Shown: piece after piece, positions 9,475 to 18,607 of the stretch | Numbering within the stretch: the first letter of the stretch is position 1 | Layout of the letters: each line of letters opens with the position of its first letter | NCBI RefSeq assembly: GCF_033095865.1 | Contig: NZ_AP019365.1 | Coordinates: 5,801,501 to 5,865,500 of the forward strand | Source of the DNA: Pseudomonas sp. KU43P | GTDB lineage: Bacteria > Pseudomonadota > Gammaproteobacteria > Pseudomonadales > Pseudomonadaceae | Direction: 5' to 3' | DNA length: 64,000 nt | Made by a program: the position numbers and the translations under genes | The notes under the pieces: model-generated | What the model saw: the letters and a program-made list of their open reading frames with translations, nothing else | Database searches by the model: none | What the model was told of the DNA's origin: nothing

Positions 9475-10446
9475 TCAGCCCACCCGGCATCTATCCAGAG
9501 CCCGCTGCAGCGTCTGCCGGGATTGCGGCTGATCGAAGATCAGCTCGATGCGTGTGTCGCGGCGCCATTCACTGGGCCGCCAATCCGGCAGGATGCCATC
9601 GAGGCCATTGAACGACTGCCAACCTTCAATGCTGTGGATAACCCCTTTGGCCCGACGCCATGCCCAGGCTTCGAGGAAGCCGCGAAGCCGCTGTGCATCA
9701 AAGCGCTGGCTTGGATGCCAGCGCCAGCCGATACTCCAGCCACCCTCCCCAATGTTGTCGATACAAATTGGCTGGTGCGGATTTGTCCACAGTCCGCCCG
9801 GCAGGCCATTTGAGATATCCACATCGAGGTTATCAACAGAAACCTGGGGTATTTGCCCTGTGGATGACATTGGAAGCTGATCGAGGGTGAGCTTTCCGTG
9901 CTCTGTCCAGATTCGATTCTTCTCGGAAATCTTGTTATTTATCAACAGCTTGAAATTTTCATCCACAGCCTCGCTTTTGTTCAAGACAACGAATGCAGCA
10001 GCATCAAATGCCTGTTGCTGAGCCTCACAAAGGTGCTCACCACGGGCCAGCGCTTGAGAATCCACGACCATGACCAATGGCTGCACTGCCAAAACCCCAA
10101 CCCAAGGGGCATGGCTCAGTTGATCCAGTAATTGCAAGGGATGACCAAGCCCGGAAGGCTCGATGAAAACGCGATCAGGGCGCGACTTGCGCAGTAGCCG
10201 ACCCAAGCCGACCTGAAAGGGCATCCCGTTTACACAGCACAGGCAACCCCCGGCCACTTCGGCAATGGCGATGCCGTCCTGGTCACTGGCCAGCAATGCC
10301 GCATCGAGGCCAATCTGGCCGAATTCATTGACCAGCACCGCCCAGCGTTCACCCGCCGGGCGCTGGGCCATGAGCTGGCGAATCAGGCTGGTCTTGCCAG
10401 CGCCCAAGGGGCCGGCAATCACATGGGTGGGGATGTTCTGCAGCAT
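9475..10446 (-). CDS. CobW/COG0523 family GTP-dependent metallochaperone (323 aa)
   Basis: G3E-family GTPase. Walker A is GPLGAGKTSL at residue 13, the metal-binding CxCC motif is GGCLCCVNG near residue 68, Walker B/ESxG is represented by FIEPSGLGHP, and NKSE is the guanine-specificity loop. COG0523 proteins deliver zinc, cobalt or nickel to client enzymes. This is the third gene of a run with zigA and the DUF1826 gene, 39 bases downstream of the latter, and so is probably under the same Zur-like promoter. Client unknown. Confidence 0.88.
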   Translation of the reverse strand: MLQNIPTHVIAGPLGAGKTSLIRQLMAQRPAGERWAVLVNEFGQIGLDAALLASDQDGIAIAEVAGGCLCCVNGMPFQVGLGRLLRKSRPDRVFIEPSGLGHPLQLLDQLSHAPWVGVLAVQPLVMVVDSQALARGEHLCEAQQQAFDAAAFVVLNKSEAVDENFKLLINNKISEKNRIWTEHGKLTLDQLPMSSTGQIPQVSVDNLDVDISNGLPGGLWTNPHQPICIDNIGEGGWSIGWRWHPSQRFDAQRLRGFLEAWAWRRAKGVIHSIEGWQSFNGLDGILPDWRPSEWRRDTRIELIFDQPQSRQTLQRALDRCRVG

Positions 10447-10485
10447 GCGATCACTTCACGGCGGATTTGCCCCCACTATGCCCCG

Positions 10486-11112
10486 TCACGCCAGCCAGTC
10501 AAGGCTGAGCAAAAGGCGCCGGGCCTGGCTGGCGGGGGAGCGATGGATCAGCCCGGCACCTTCGTTACCCAACCACCTTTCGCCCTTGAGCACCGCCACC
10601 TCACCGGCTTGCAACTGACGGATGTTATCCACAGGCGCTTCGGCACGCTGCAGACCTGACCGCTCGATTACCCCCTCCTCCAGCCATTCACTGCCAGGGC
10701 CTGTATAAGTAGTTAGCAGGCGCACCGGCACGTTATCCACATGAAAGCGTGGGCACATCGCCCCTTGCAGCACCCGTATCCTCAACCCGACCCGCCTTGC
10801 CCCAAGCAGGCAGGTATATGCCGATATCAACCAGGCGACGTCTGCGACGAAACCTTCATAGCCTTGCAGGTCAGTGGTCTCGTGCAGCAGGCCCTTCAGC
10901 ATGGGAGGTTCGTGTTCATTCACATCCAGCACCCGTTCGTCGGCCACCGTTGGGTCGCGGCTGATCGCCAGTGCCGCGAAGTCTTCGAGCTGCGCCGGCA
11001 AACGGCGCTGCCAGACCGCCAGGTTGACGCCATCCTGAAAGATTTCAGTCAGCACCTTGGGCGATTCAGCGAAGGCCTGACGGATATCCACAGGCCGCAG
11101 CGCCATCTTCAT
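10486..11112 (-). CDS. DUF1826 domain protein
   Basis: A 208-residue protein with the family pattern [21 protein letters not shown] and [17 protein letters not shown]. The His/Cys-containing segment suggests metal or cofactor binding, but no activity is known to me. The start overlaps the stop of the upstream CobW gene in an ATGA, which implies translational coupling. DUF1826 genes are often found in zinc-limitation loci, which fits the neighbours here. Confidence 0.85.
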   Translation of the reverse strand: MKMALRPVDIRQAFAESPKVLTEIFQDGVNLAVWQRRLPAQLEDFAALAISRDPTVADERVLDVNEHEPPMLKGLLHETTDLQGYEGFVADVAWLISAYTCLLGARRVGLRIRVLQGAMCPRFHVDNVPVRLLTTYTGPGSEWLEEGVIERSGLQRAEAPVDNIRQLQAGEVAVLKGERWLGNEGAGLIHRSPASQARRLLLSLDWLA

Positions 11113-12317
11113 GCCGCCTCCTCGGCGTGCCACGGCCCGAAGGGATCAGCGAGGCGCAACCAACCCATGGGCCCCAGCGCCATCTCTTCGTCATTCAACA
11201 AGCACGTGTCCAATGCTGTGGATAACGTGGTGAAGTCGATATTCTGCCCGATGAACACCAGCTCTTGACGGCAATCGCCAGTCTCGGTGGTCCAATGCTT
11301 GAGAATTTCTGCCGTGCCCTGTTCGTCTTGAGGCCAATGCTCGCGCGGTACGAATCGCCACCAGCGGCCACCCAGCCCATGGCGAATCATGCCGCCCGCC
11401 TGAGACCAGCTCCCCGCTTCCTGGAATTTGCTGGCCAACCAGAAAAAGCCCTTGGAGCGAAGAAGCCGGCCGTTGTCCCATTCCTTGTGGATAAAGTCGT
11501 AAAAGCGCTGTGGGTGAAGGGGCCTGCGTGCTGTCCAGGTACCTGATGCAATGCCGTACTCTTCGGTTTCAGGTACATGCTCACCCCGCAATTCCTGCAA
11601 CCAGCCCGGCGCCTGCGCGGCCAGATCGAAGTCGAACAGCCCGGTATCGAGGATTCGCCCGAGTGGCACCTGGCCCATGACCATCGGCACGATCTGCGCA
11701 CGCGCATTAAGGCTGCGCAAAATGGCCGTGAGCTCTTCACGCTCATGTCGGCTGATGAGGTCGATCTTGCTCAACAGCAGCACGTCGGCGAACTCGACCT
11801 GCTCGATCAGCAAGTCGCTGATCGATCGCTCGTCATCTTCACCCAGGGTTTCTCCACGGCTCGCGAGGCTATCGGCCGCTTGGTAATCGCGTATGAAATT
11901 CACCCCATCAACCACGGTGACCATGGTGTCCAGGCGCGCCATGTCGGACAGGCTGCGACCCTGCTCGTCGCGGAAGGTGAACGTCTCGGCTACGGGCAAC
12001 GGCTCCGAGATGCCGGTGGATTCGATCAACAGGTAATCGAAGCGGCCTTCCTGGGCCAGCCGCGCCACCTCTTCCAGCAAGTCCTCACGCAAGGTGCAGC
12101 AGATGCAACCGTTGCTCATCTCTACCAGCTTTTCCTCTGCACGGTTGAGGCTGATATTGCGTTGCACCTCACTGGCGTCGATGTTGATCTCACTCATGTC
12201 GTTAACGATCACCGCGACCCGAAGTTGGTCGCGATTGCGCAATACATGGTTAAGCAAAGTGCTTTTGCCGGCACCGAGGAAACCGGAGAGCACAGTGACG
12301 GGAAGACGATCAAGCAT
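11109..12317 (-). CDS. zigA: Zinc-starvation CobW-type GTPase (ZigA/COG0523)
   Basis: A 402-residue G3E GTPase predicted to act as a zinc chaperone in the cytoplasm. Walker A is [11 protein letters not shown] at residue 10, NDMSEINID follows, the CxCC metal site is [11 protein letters not shown] near residue 72, IESTGISEP is the switch, and SKIDL is the base-specificity motif. The CobW C-terminal domain ([10 protein letters not shown]) is present. It is the first gene of a three-gene operon, divergent from folE2 across a 136-bp region that contains a Zur-like box. This pairing supports a role when zinc is scarce. Confidence 0.9.
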   Translation of the reverse strand: MLDRLPVTVLSGFLGAGKSTLLNHVLRNRDQLRVAVIVNDMSEINIDASEVQRNISLNRAEEKLVEMSNGCICCTLREDLLEEVARLAQEGRFDYLLIESTGISEPLPVAETFTFRDEQGRSLSDMARLDTMVTVVDGVNFIRDYQAADSLASRGETLGEDDERSISDLLIEQVEFADVLLLSKIDLISRHEREELTAILRSLNARAQIVPMVMGQVPLGRILDTGLFDFDLAAQAPGWLQELRGEHVPETEEYGIASGTWTARRPLHPQRFYDFIHKEWDNGRLLRSKGFFWLASKFQEAGSWSQAGGMIRHGLGGRWWRFVPREHWPQDEQGTAEILKHWTTETGDCRQELVFIGQNIDFTTLSTALDTCLLNDEEMALGPMGWLRLADPFGPWHAEEAA

Positions 12318-12361
12318 GGTGAAACCTCTTCAGGCGGGCGCATTCGAACGATGCATTGCAC

Positions 12362-12380
12362 AATGTTATAAAGTAACAAT
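12362..12380. promoter_or_regulatory. Zur-like operator between zigA and folE2
   Basis: AATGTTATAAAGTAACAAT is an imperfect inverted repeat (TGTTA / TAACA arms) matching the gammaproteobacterial Zur pattern GTTATA-N-ATAAC. It lies between two divergent genes whose families are repeatedly Zur-controlled. The position would let one site serve both promoters. Confidence 0.65.
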
Positions 12381-12453
12381 ACAATTTCGCCAAGCCGTAT
12401 TCGTCGGAAGGGCTTTCGAAGATGCCGCTGACACTCTCTTGCCTGGTGACCCC

Positions 12454-13341
12454 ATGAACAGCCTCAAGCTTCCCGATATCGCCGCACAAAAACTGTTGCA
12501 CGTCACGCCGTTGGACTGGGTTGGAATGTGCGCAATTGCGCTACCCATTCAGTTGGAAGGGCGCCATGTGGCGGCCATGGCGGACGCAGGAGTTAATCTG
12601 GTGGACGGCAAGTCCCGGGGCATTCACATGTCCAGACTCTACTTGGCACTGGAGCAATTGGAACACCAAGCACTGACTCCGCTCGCGATCCACCAGTTGC
12701 TGGCAGACTTTCTCGCGAGCCATGAAGGGCTATCCACTGCGGCCCATTTGCGATTGAGCTTTGAACATCTATTGAAACGCCCCGCGCTGGTCAGCCCTTT
12801 GGCGGGCTGGAAGAGCTACCAGGTGAGCGTCGACGCGAGGCTGGAGAACGAAATGTTCCACGTGGAACTATCTGTGCGAGTGCCTTACTCCTCTACCTGC
12901 CCTTGCTCTGCAGCTTTAGCGCGGCAGTTGATCCAGAGGCAGTTCGAGGCAGACTTCAGCGGAGAAGTTTTGAACCGGGAATCTGTACTCGCATGGCTCG
13001 GCAGTAGCCAAGGCATTGTGGCCACGCCACACAGTCAGCGGAGCCAAGCGTCTGTTCAGCTGCGCTTGCGCAACAACCTGGATACTGTGCCGGTTACCGA
13101 ACTCATCGACGCCGTTGAGGCTAGTCTCGGTACAGCCGTTCAAACCGCCGTGAAACGTGCAGACGAACAAGCCTTCGCCTTGGCCAACGGACAGAACCTG
13201 ATGTTCTGTGAAGATGCCGCTCGACGAATTCATCAAGCGCTGAGAGAGCTGGACATTGCCACTGCATTTACCCTTCGCGTGGAACATGCAGAGAGCCTGC
13301 ATGCCCACGACGCAGTCGCCAGCAGCCAATGGCAATGGTAG
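12454..13341 (+). CDS. folE2: GTP cyclohydrolase FolE2 (type IB)
   Basis: Converts GTP to 7,8-dihydroneopterin triphosphate for folate and preQ0 synthesis. It can use metals other than zinc and so replaces FolE under zinc starvation. It has 295 residues, with the type IB signature KSRGIHMSRLY and the catalytic-cysteine segment YSSTCPCSAALAR near residue 150, plus TPHSQRSQASV downstream. The ATG at 12454 begins the conserved sequence, and a longer in-frame extension into zigA is not credible. A parS-like site is embedded at 12854-12869. Confidence 0.93.
   Translation: MNSLKLPDIAAQKLLHVTPLDWVGMCAIALPIQLEGRHVAAMADAGVNLVDGKSRGIHMSRLYLALEQLEHQALTPLAIHQLLADFLASHEGLSTAAHLRLSFEHLLKRPALVSPLAGWKSYQVSVDARLENEMFHVELSVRVPYSSTCPCSAALARQLIQRQFEADFSGEVLNRESVLAWLGSSQGIVATPHSQRSQASVQLRLRNNLDTVPVTELIDAVEASLGTAVQTAVKRADEQAFALANGQNLMFCEDAARRIHQALRELDIATAFTLRVEHAESLHAHDAVASSQWQW
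12854..12869. promoter_or_regulatory. parS-like ParB binding site inside folE2
   Basis: TGTTCCACGTGGAACT matches 15 of 16 positions of the palindromic Pseudomonas parS TGTTCCACGTGGAACA. It is encoded within the folE2 reading frame. parA and parB lie in this same window at 59.1-60.8 kb. Confidence 0.85.
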
Positions 13342-13344
13342 ATG

Positions 13345-13872
13345 TCAGCTTCGGGGTTTGACTGTTCCACAGTCGCTGCCGAGCCAGACAGCCCGGGTAT
13401 TCATACTGCCCTGTTGCTGCACACCAGACGCATTGAAAGTACCGCTGACCTGGGTGGTGAATTCCTTGTCACTCAAGAAGGTAGCCTGGCCGGTGCCCTG
13501 CGCTTTGGGACAGCTGAACTGAAACTTCCAGACATTCCCTGTGCGGTCGGTGATTTTTTGAGTGCAGCCAGACTTCGGGTCTTGCAGCGGAATGTCGTTC
13601 GTCTGCACCTGTTCCTGTGTCAGGCATGAACGCACGCCGTTACCACCCACCGTGATGCCCTGCTTGGCCAGTACTCCTTCCATCATCGCCCGTTGCTCCG
13701 GTGGCAAGTTCTTGAGCTGCCCCAGCATGAACTGCATGTCAGGCAACGGCTTGCCATCGACCTGCATGTTGCTGGTGGTCAACTCCCACAACCCGGGTTG
13801 CAACATCTGCGCGTGCACCAGTGGGCTGCTCAAGCCAAGGGCCAGTGCCATCAGTGGCAGACGAATCTTCAT
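13345..13872 (-). CDS. DUF3617 family secreted protein
   Basis: A 175-residue exported protein. The signal peptide MKIRLPLMALALGLSSPLVHA has a cleavage site near HA-Q. The mature part has MLQPGLWELTTSNMQVDGKPLP, typical of DUF3617, and several cysteines (SCLTQEQ, SGCTQK, FSCP, SDCG) that probably form disulfides in the periplasm. Function unknown. The start at 13872 begins the signal peptide. It is convergent with folE2, with 3 bases between the stops. Confidence 0.82.
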   Translation of the reverse strand: MKIRLPLMALALGLSSPLVHAQMLQPGLWELTTSNMQVDGKPLPDMQFMLGQLKNLPPEQRAMMEGVLAKQGITVGGNGVRSCLTQEQVQTNDIPLQDPKSGCTQKITDRTGNVWKFQFSCPKAQGTGQATFLSDKEFTTQVSGTFNASGVQQQGSMNTRAVWLGSDCGTVKPRS

Positions 13873-14003
13873 GGACCAACGCTCCTCGAAAAAGCCGGCC
13901 AACGGGCCGGGCTGAGCCTTAGACGCCAAATCCGCTTTCAGGTTGCAAGGCGGGCCTGGAACGTGTTCTGTTATCCGCTGTGTATTCGGCAAGCAGGATG
14001 CGT

Positions 14004-15443
14004 ATGGATTACCACAGCCCCTACTTCTTCGGCTACGTGCTCGGCATCATTCACTTGCTTGGCATCATCGCAGCGCTGCATGCGGTGTTCACTGTACGTA
14101 CCGCCCAGGGTGCAATTGCCTGGGCCATGTCGCTGATCTTCATCCCCTACTTCACCCTGATCCCCTACCTGATCTTCGGTGCGCGTTCGTTCTATGCCTA
14201 TATCCAGGCCCGCCGCCAGGCCAACCAGGAAATGCACGTTGCCATGGCCAACCTCAACTGGCGCCCCTGGGTGGAAGAGGCACTCACTGCACGTGAGTCT
14301 GGCAGCTACGCCGCCTTGCGCGCCATGCCTAAGCTTGGCCGCATGCCCTGCCTGGCCAACAATCAGGTCAAGCTGCTGATCGATGGCACCGCTACGTTCG
14401 ATGCCATCTTCGCCGCCATTGCCCAGGCGCGCGAAGTGGTGCTGGTACAGTTCTTCATCATCCATGACGACAAGATCGGCAAGGCCTTGCAGCAACTGCT
14501 GCTGCGCAAGGCAGCCGAAGGCGTGCAGGTGTTCGTCTTGTATGACCGAGTCGGCAGCCATGCCCTTCCCGCCAGCTATAGCCAGGTGCTGCGCGAAGGC
14601 GGCGTGCAGATCCACGCATTCGCTACCCGCCGGGGCCTGTTCAATCGCTTTCAGGTGAACTTCCGCAACCATCGCAAGATTGTCGTGGTCGATGGCGTTG
14701 CCGGATTCATCGGCGGGCACAACGTGGGCGACGAATACCTCGGCGCCCACCCGCGTCTTTCGCCCTGGCGTGACACCCATGTGCAGATCAGCGGGCCGGT
14801 TCTGGCGTGCCTGCAGGAGTCTTTTGCCGAAGACTGGTACTGGGCAACCCGGCAATTGCCGCCGCTGATCCTACCCGATGCCTACCCCGACAACGGGGTA
14901 CTTTGCCAAGCACTCGCCAGCGGCCCGGCCGACCCGCAAGAGACCTGTTCGCTGTTCTTCCTTGAGGCAATCCATTCCGCGACTCGGCGGGTATGGATCA
15001 CCAGCCCGTACTTCATCCCCGACGAGGCTGTCTTTGCAGCCATGCGTCTGGCCGTACTTCGCGGAGTGGATGTACGCATCCTCATCCCGGCACGCCCGGA
15101 CCACCGAATCGTCTATGCCGCCTCCAGCCTGTTCGCATTCGAGGCGGTGCGGGCAGGCGTGCGCATGTTCCGCTACCAACCGGGCTTCCTGCATCAGAAG
15201 GTGGTATTGGTGGATGACGAAGTCAGCGCGATCGGTAGTGCCAATCTGGACAACCGTTCGTTCCGACTCAATTTCGAGATCACCCTGCTCACCGTCGACC
15301 GCGCATTCGCCGATCAGGTCGAATCCATGTTGATGGCCGACTTCGAGCAATCCAGGGAAATTACTGCAGAGGACAGCCGGGACACTCACCGTCTCCAACA
15401 GCTGGGGATGCGCATCGCCCGGCTGATTTCGCCGATCCTGTAA
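14004..15443 (+). CDS. clsA: Cardiolipin synthase A
   Basis: Condenses two phosphatidylglycerol molecules to cardiolipin at the inner membrane. At 479 residues it is of the usual ClsA length. There are two N-terminal transmembrane helices (residues ~5-60), then two phospholipase D HKD motifs: HRKIVVVDG...GGHNVGDEY near residue 225 and HQKVVLVDD...GSANLDNRS near residue 400. The start ATG at 14004 has AGG six bases upstream. Earlier in-frame GTG and ATG codons are less well placed. A GC-rich hairpin follows the stop. Confidence 0.94.
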   Translation: MDYHSPYFFGYVLGIIHLLGIIAALHAVFTVRTAQGAIAWAMSLIFIPYFTLIPYLIFGARSFYAYIQARRQANQEMHVAMANLNWRPWVEEALTARESGSYAALRAMPKLGRMPCLANNQVKLLIDGTATFDAIFAAIAQAREVVLVQFFIIHDDKIGKALQQLLLRKAAEGVQVFVLYDRVGSHALPASYSQVLREGGVQIHAFATRRGLFNRFQVNFRNHRKIVVVDGVAGFIGGHNVGDEYLGAHPRLSPWRDTHVQISGPVLACLQESFAEDWYWATRQLPPLILPDAYPDNGVLCQALASGPADPQETCSLFFLEAIHSATRRVWITSPYFIPDEAVFAAMRLAVLRGVDVRILIPARPDHRIVYAASSLFAFEAVRAGVRMFRYQPGFLHQKVVLVDDEVSAIGSANLDNRSFRLNFEITLLTVDRAFADQVESMLMADFEQSREITAEDSRDTHRLQQLGMRIARLISPIL

Positions 15444-15449
15444 TGCGAA

Positions 15450-15469
15450 GGGGCCGCAAGTGCGGCCCC
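15450..15469 (+). terminator. GC-rich hairpin after clsA
   Basis: GGGGCCGCA / TGCGGCCCC stem with a 2-base loop, 6 bases after the clsA stop and between convergent clsA and cfa. There is only a weak pyrimidine tail. Confidence 0.6.
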
Positions 15470-15483
15470 CCTCTCCATGCCTA

Positions 15484-16668
15484 TCAGCGATACAAATCTT
15501 CTCGCGTCCAGGGCAAGTCGTGGTGCCCATCCGCGTATGGCTTGACCGCCAGTATCTGATGCAAGTTGATCCACCCCTTCTGGAACGCATAGGCACAGCC
15601 GGCCAGGTAGAGCCTCCAGATGCGCAAGGTTTTCTCTGGTACCAGCGCAGCCGCCTTGTGCAGTTGGTTCTCCAGGTTCTCGCTCCAGTGGTGCAAGGTC
15701 TTGGCGTAATGCAGGCGCAGGCTCTCCACGTCCACCACCTCCAGGCCGGCCTCACAGATGTTCGCGCTGATCATCGACAGGTGTGGCAATTCACCGTTGG
15801 GGAAGACATAACGGTCGATAAAGTCACCCGCACCTCGTCCGACAGGGCGACCATCCACATGCTTTGCCGTGATGCCATGGTTCATCACCAGGCCACCCTC
15901 ACGCACGGCACCAAACAGCTTCTGGCAATACAGCGCCAGGTTGGCATGCCCGACATGCTCGAACATGCCCACGCTGACCACCTTGTCGAAGCGGCCATCC
16001 TGAGGCAGGTCGCGATAGTCGAGGATCTGCAGGTCGACCTTGTCGGCCAGGCCCTCGGCCTTGACCCGCTGCCTGCCCAGCTTGAGCTGCTCCTTGCTCA
16101 GAGTGATGCCGAACACCTTGGCGCCATATTCGCGTGCGGCGAAGCGAGACAGCCCACCCCACCCGCAACCTACGTCGAGCAGGTAGTCACCGGCCTGCAG
16201 GCGCAATTTGCGGCACAGGTGATCGAACTTGTCCTGCTGGGCCTGATCAAGGGTATTGTCCGGCTCGCGGAAGTAGGCGCAGGAATAGGCCATGTCCTGA
16301 TCGAGCCAGAGTTGATAGAAGGCGTTGGAAACGTCGTAGTGGTAGGAGATGGACTTGGCATCGGTGCGCTTGTCGTGAGCCACACGCTGAGGGAGAACTT
16401 CTTCTTCATCGGTCAGCAGCGCTTCGCTGAGCTCGTCGCACACCCGAATGGCTTCGCCGATGTCGCCTTCCAGCTCGAGCTTGCCTTCAACGAAAGCGGT
16501 GCCCAGCTTGTCCATGCTCGGGTGGGTCAGCTGAGAGATCAGCTGAGGCTCCTTGACCAGGATGGTGACCTGCGGGCTTGGGCCCAGGTCGAACTGGTTA
16601 CCGTCCCACAGTTTAAGGCGCAGCGGCAGGTGAAGCCTCTGCAATACCGGCGGAAGTTGCGCAAGCAT
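15484..16668 (-). CDS. cfa: Cyclopropane-fatty-acyl-phospholipid synthase
   Basis: Transfers a methylene group from S-adenosylmethionine to cis double bonds of membrane phospholipids. It has 394 residues. The N-terminal domain is followed by the SAM-binding motif LLDVGCGWGGLSRFA near residue 175. SYHYDVSNAFYQLWLD is the segment linked to bicarbonate and substrate binding, and SVGMFEHVGHANL carries the conserved Glu-His. It is a soluble, membrane-associated enzyme usually induced in stationary phase. It is divergent from lpd across a region with two palindromes. Confidence 0.94.
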   Translation of the reverse strand: MLAQLPPVLQRLHLPLRLKLWDGNQFDLGPSPQVTILVKEPQLISQLTHPSMDKLGTAFVEGKLELEGDIGEAIRVCDELSEALLTDEEEVLPQRVAHDKRTDAKSISYHYDVSNAFYQLWLDQDMAYSCAYFREPDNTLDQAQQDKFDHLCRKLRLQAGDYLLDVGCGWGGLSRFAAREYGAKVFGITLSKEQLKLGRQRVKAEGLADKVDLQILDYRDLPQDGRFDKVVSVGMFEHVGHANLALYCQKLFGAVREGGLVMNHGITAKHVDGRPVGRGAGDFIDRYVFPNGELPHLSMISANICEAGLEVVDVESLRLHYAKTLHHWSENLENQLHKAAALVPEKTLRIWRLYLAGCAYAFQKGWINLHQILAVKPYADGHHDLPWTREDLYR

Positions 16669-16761
16669 GAACGACCCTCCTTTCCATATTGGACATGGCG
16701 GCTGTTATTTCGAACGCCACCGAAAGAGAGTAGTTCATTCGTGCAAGCTTTCCGCTAAACG

Positions 16762-16809
16762 AGACCATGGTCTAGAACTGAATGATCTTACCTAAGATTG
16801 TATACAATC
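16762..16809. promoter_or_regulatory. Two perfect palindromes upstream of lpd
   Basis: AGACCATGGTCT (16762-16773) and GATTGTATACAATC (16796-16809) are exact palindromes within the cfa-lpd divergent region, 60-107 bases before the lpd start. The second resembles operators of the FadR/GntR type (TTGTATACAA). No regulator gene is adjacent. Confidence 0.5.
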
Positions 16810-16868
16810 ATCCCCGCTCGGCTTAACCTTGTGCCCCTCTCGCGCTTCCTCATCTGGAGTAGAAACCC

Positions 16869-18269
16869 ATGAAATCCTATGACGTGGTGATCATCGGTGG
16901 CGGCCCTGGCGGCTACAATGCGGCGATTCGCGCCGGGCAGCTTGGCCTCAGTGTCGCTTGTGTGGAGGGTCGCTCGACTCTCGGCGGTACCTGCCTGAAT
17001 GTCGGCTGCATGCCGTCCAAGGCATTGCTGCATGCCTCGGAGCTTTACGAGGCTGCCAGCGGTGATGAGTTCGCCCACCTCGGAATCGAAGTGAAGCCCA
17101 CCCTCAACCTCGCCCAGATGATGAAACAAAAGGACGAGAGCGTTACCGGCCTGACCAAGGGCATCGAGTACCTGTTCCGCAAGAACAAGGTCGACTGGGT
17201 CAAGGGCTGGGGCCGTCTGGACGGCGCCGGCAAGGTCGTCGTCAAGGCCGAGGATGGCAGCGAAACCACGCTGCAGGCCAAGGACATCGTCATCGCCACC
17301 GGCTCCGAGCCAACCCCCCTGCCCGGCGTGACCATCGACAACCAGCGCATCATCGACTCCACCGGAGCCTTGGCACTGCCGCAGGTGCCCAAGCATCTGG
17401 TGGTGATCGGTGCTGGCGTCATCGGACTGGAGCTGGGTTCGGTCTGGCGCCGCCTCGGCAGCCAGGTCACCGTGATCGAGTACCTCGACCGGATCTGCCC
17501 GGGTACCGATGAGGAAACCGCCAAGACCCTGCAAAAGGCGCTGGCCAAGCAGGGCATGATCTTCAAGCTCGGCAGCAAGGTCACCCAGGCTACCTCCTCG
17601 GCCGATGGCGTCAGCCTGACCCTGGAGCCCGCTGCCGGCGGCACTGCCGAAACCTTGCAAGCCGACTACGTGCTGGTCGCCATTGGCCGCCGTCCGTATA
17701 CCAAGGGTCTGAACCTGGAGAGCGTCGGTCTGGAGACCGACAAACGCGGTATGCTCGGCAATGACCACCACCGTACTTCGGTGCCGGGCATCTGGGTCAT
17801 CGGTGACGTCACTTCCGGCCCGATGCTGGCGCACAAGGCGGAAGACGAAGCGGTGGCGTGTATCGAGCGCATCGCCGGCAAGCCCCACGAAGTGAACTAC
17901 AACCTGATCCCAGGCGTGATCTATACCCGCCCCGAACTGGCCACCGTGGGTAAGACCGAAGAGCAGCTCAAGGCCGAGGGCCGTGCCTACAAGGTCGGCA
18001 AGTTCCCCTTCACCGCCAACAGCCGAGCCAAGATCAACCACGAAACCGAAGGCTTCGCCAAGGTCATCGCCGATGCCAACACGGATGAAGTCCTGGGCGT
18101 GCACCTGGTTGGCCCTAGCGTCAGCGAGATGATCGGCGAGTTCTGCGTAGCCATGGAGTTCTCCGCCTCGGCCGAGGACATCGCCCTTACCTGCCACCCA
18201 CACCCAACCCGTTCCGAAGCCTTGCGCCAGGCAGCGATGAATGTGGATGGCATGGCCATGCAGATCTGA
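16869..18269 (+). CDS. lpd: Dihydrolipoyl dehydrogenase (Lpd3-type)
   Basis: Flavoenzyme that reoxidises protein-bound dihydrolipoamide with NAD+, the E3 of 2-oxoacid dehydrogenase or glycine cleavage complexes. It has 466 residues: FAD motif VVIIGGGPGGYNAAIRAG, redox disulfide GGTCLNVGCMPSK near residue 43, NAD motif VVIGAGVIGLELGS near residue 180, and C-terminal dimer His-Glu (HPHPTRSE). No E1 or E2 gene is adjacent, so it is a stand-alone E3 like P. putida LPD-3. It may therefore serve several complexes as a spare E3. Confidence 0.95.
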   Translation: MKSYDVVIIGGGPGGYNAAIRAGQLGLSVACVEGRSTLGGTCLNVGCMPSKALLHASELYEAASGDEFAHLGIEVKPTLNLAQMMKQKDESVTGLTKGIEYLFRKNKVDWVKGWGRLDGAGKVVVKAEDGSETTLQAKDIVIATGSEPTPLPGVTIDNQRIIDSTGALALPQVPKHLVVIGAGVIGLELGSVWRRLGSQVTVIEYLDRICPGTDEETAKTLQKALAKQGMIFKLGSKVTQATSSADGVSLTLEPAAGGTAETLQADYVLVAIGRRPYTKGLNLESVGLETDKRGMLGNDHHRTSVPGIWVIGDVTSGPMLAHKAEDEAVACIERIAGKPHEVNYNLIPGVIYTRPELATVGKTEEQLKAEGRAYKVGKFPFTANSRAKINHETEGFAKVIADANTDEVLGVHLVGPSVSEMIGEFCVAMEFSASAEDIALTCHPHPTRSEALRQAAMNVDGMAMQI

Positions 18270-18285
18270 CCTTCACGCCACTTGA

Positions 18286-18316
18286 AACCTGACATTTCCC
18301 CAGGAAGTGTCAGGTT
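18286..18316 (+). terminator. Long hairpin after lpd
   Basis: AACCTGACATTTCC pairs with GGAAGTGTCAGGTT with one mismatch around a 3-base loop, 17 bases after the lpd stop. The stem is strong, with no clear T-run. Confidence 0.55.
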
Positions 18317-18336
18317 GCCTATCTCCAGTTCCATCA

Positions 18337-18510
18337 CGCTTCTGCCTGCCGCTCGCCTTGCTGCGGTTCTTTACCGTGTACCGTCCTTGGGGCCGCCCGG
18401 ACATGGCGCTGTTCAAGTTCACCGAAGCCATGCTTGCCGACAATGGCCGTTGCCGCCCAGACCAACCTGAAAATATCTACCGGTTCGCCTGGAACCGCGA
18501 CAACCATTGA
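18337..18510 (+). pseudogene. Relic of a UDP-glucuronate-type sugar epimerase gene
   Basis: The frame encodes [20 protein letters not shown] followed by TEAML. This is the hallmark segment of UDP-glucuronate 4-epimerase-type NAD-dependent epimerases, whose usual form is [18 protein letters not shown]. The upstream CLPLAL also aligns with the LP-TG stretch that normally precedes it. The N-terminal NAD-binding half and the rest of the C-terminal half are absent, and the reading frame ends after ~40 further residues. It is a short decayed fragment, not an active gene. It occupies most of the gap between lpd and the cobalamin-locus copy 1. Confidence 0.65.
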
Positions 18511-18553
18511 CGCGCACCCTCTCTAGGCACCTCAAGCTTCGTACTCGCTGGCC

Positions 18554-18600
18554 TGGTGATCTACCATGCCGCCGCCAGTTTCCTCGTCGGAACAAAGAGA
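18554..18600 (+). pseudogene. 5' remnant of the cobalamin riboswitch leader
   Basis: TGATCTACCATGCCGCC-GCC-GTTTCC-CTCGGAA matches the sequence immediately 5' of, and entering, the intact riboswitch at 36961-36996 with only a few changes. The conserved riboswitch core is missing. The next bases (AAAGAGATTTCCCT) lead straight into the start codon of the paralogous substrate-binding protein, which marks a deletion junction. Confidence 0.7.
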
Positions 18601-18607
18601 TTTCCCT

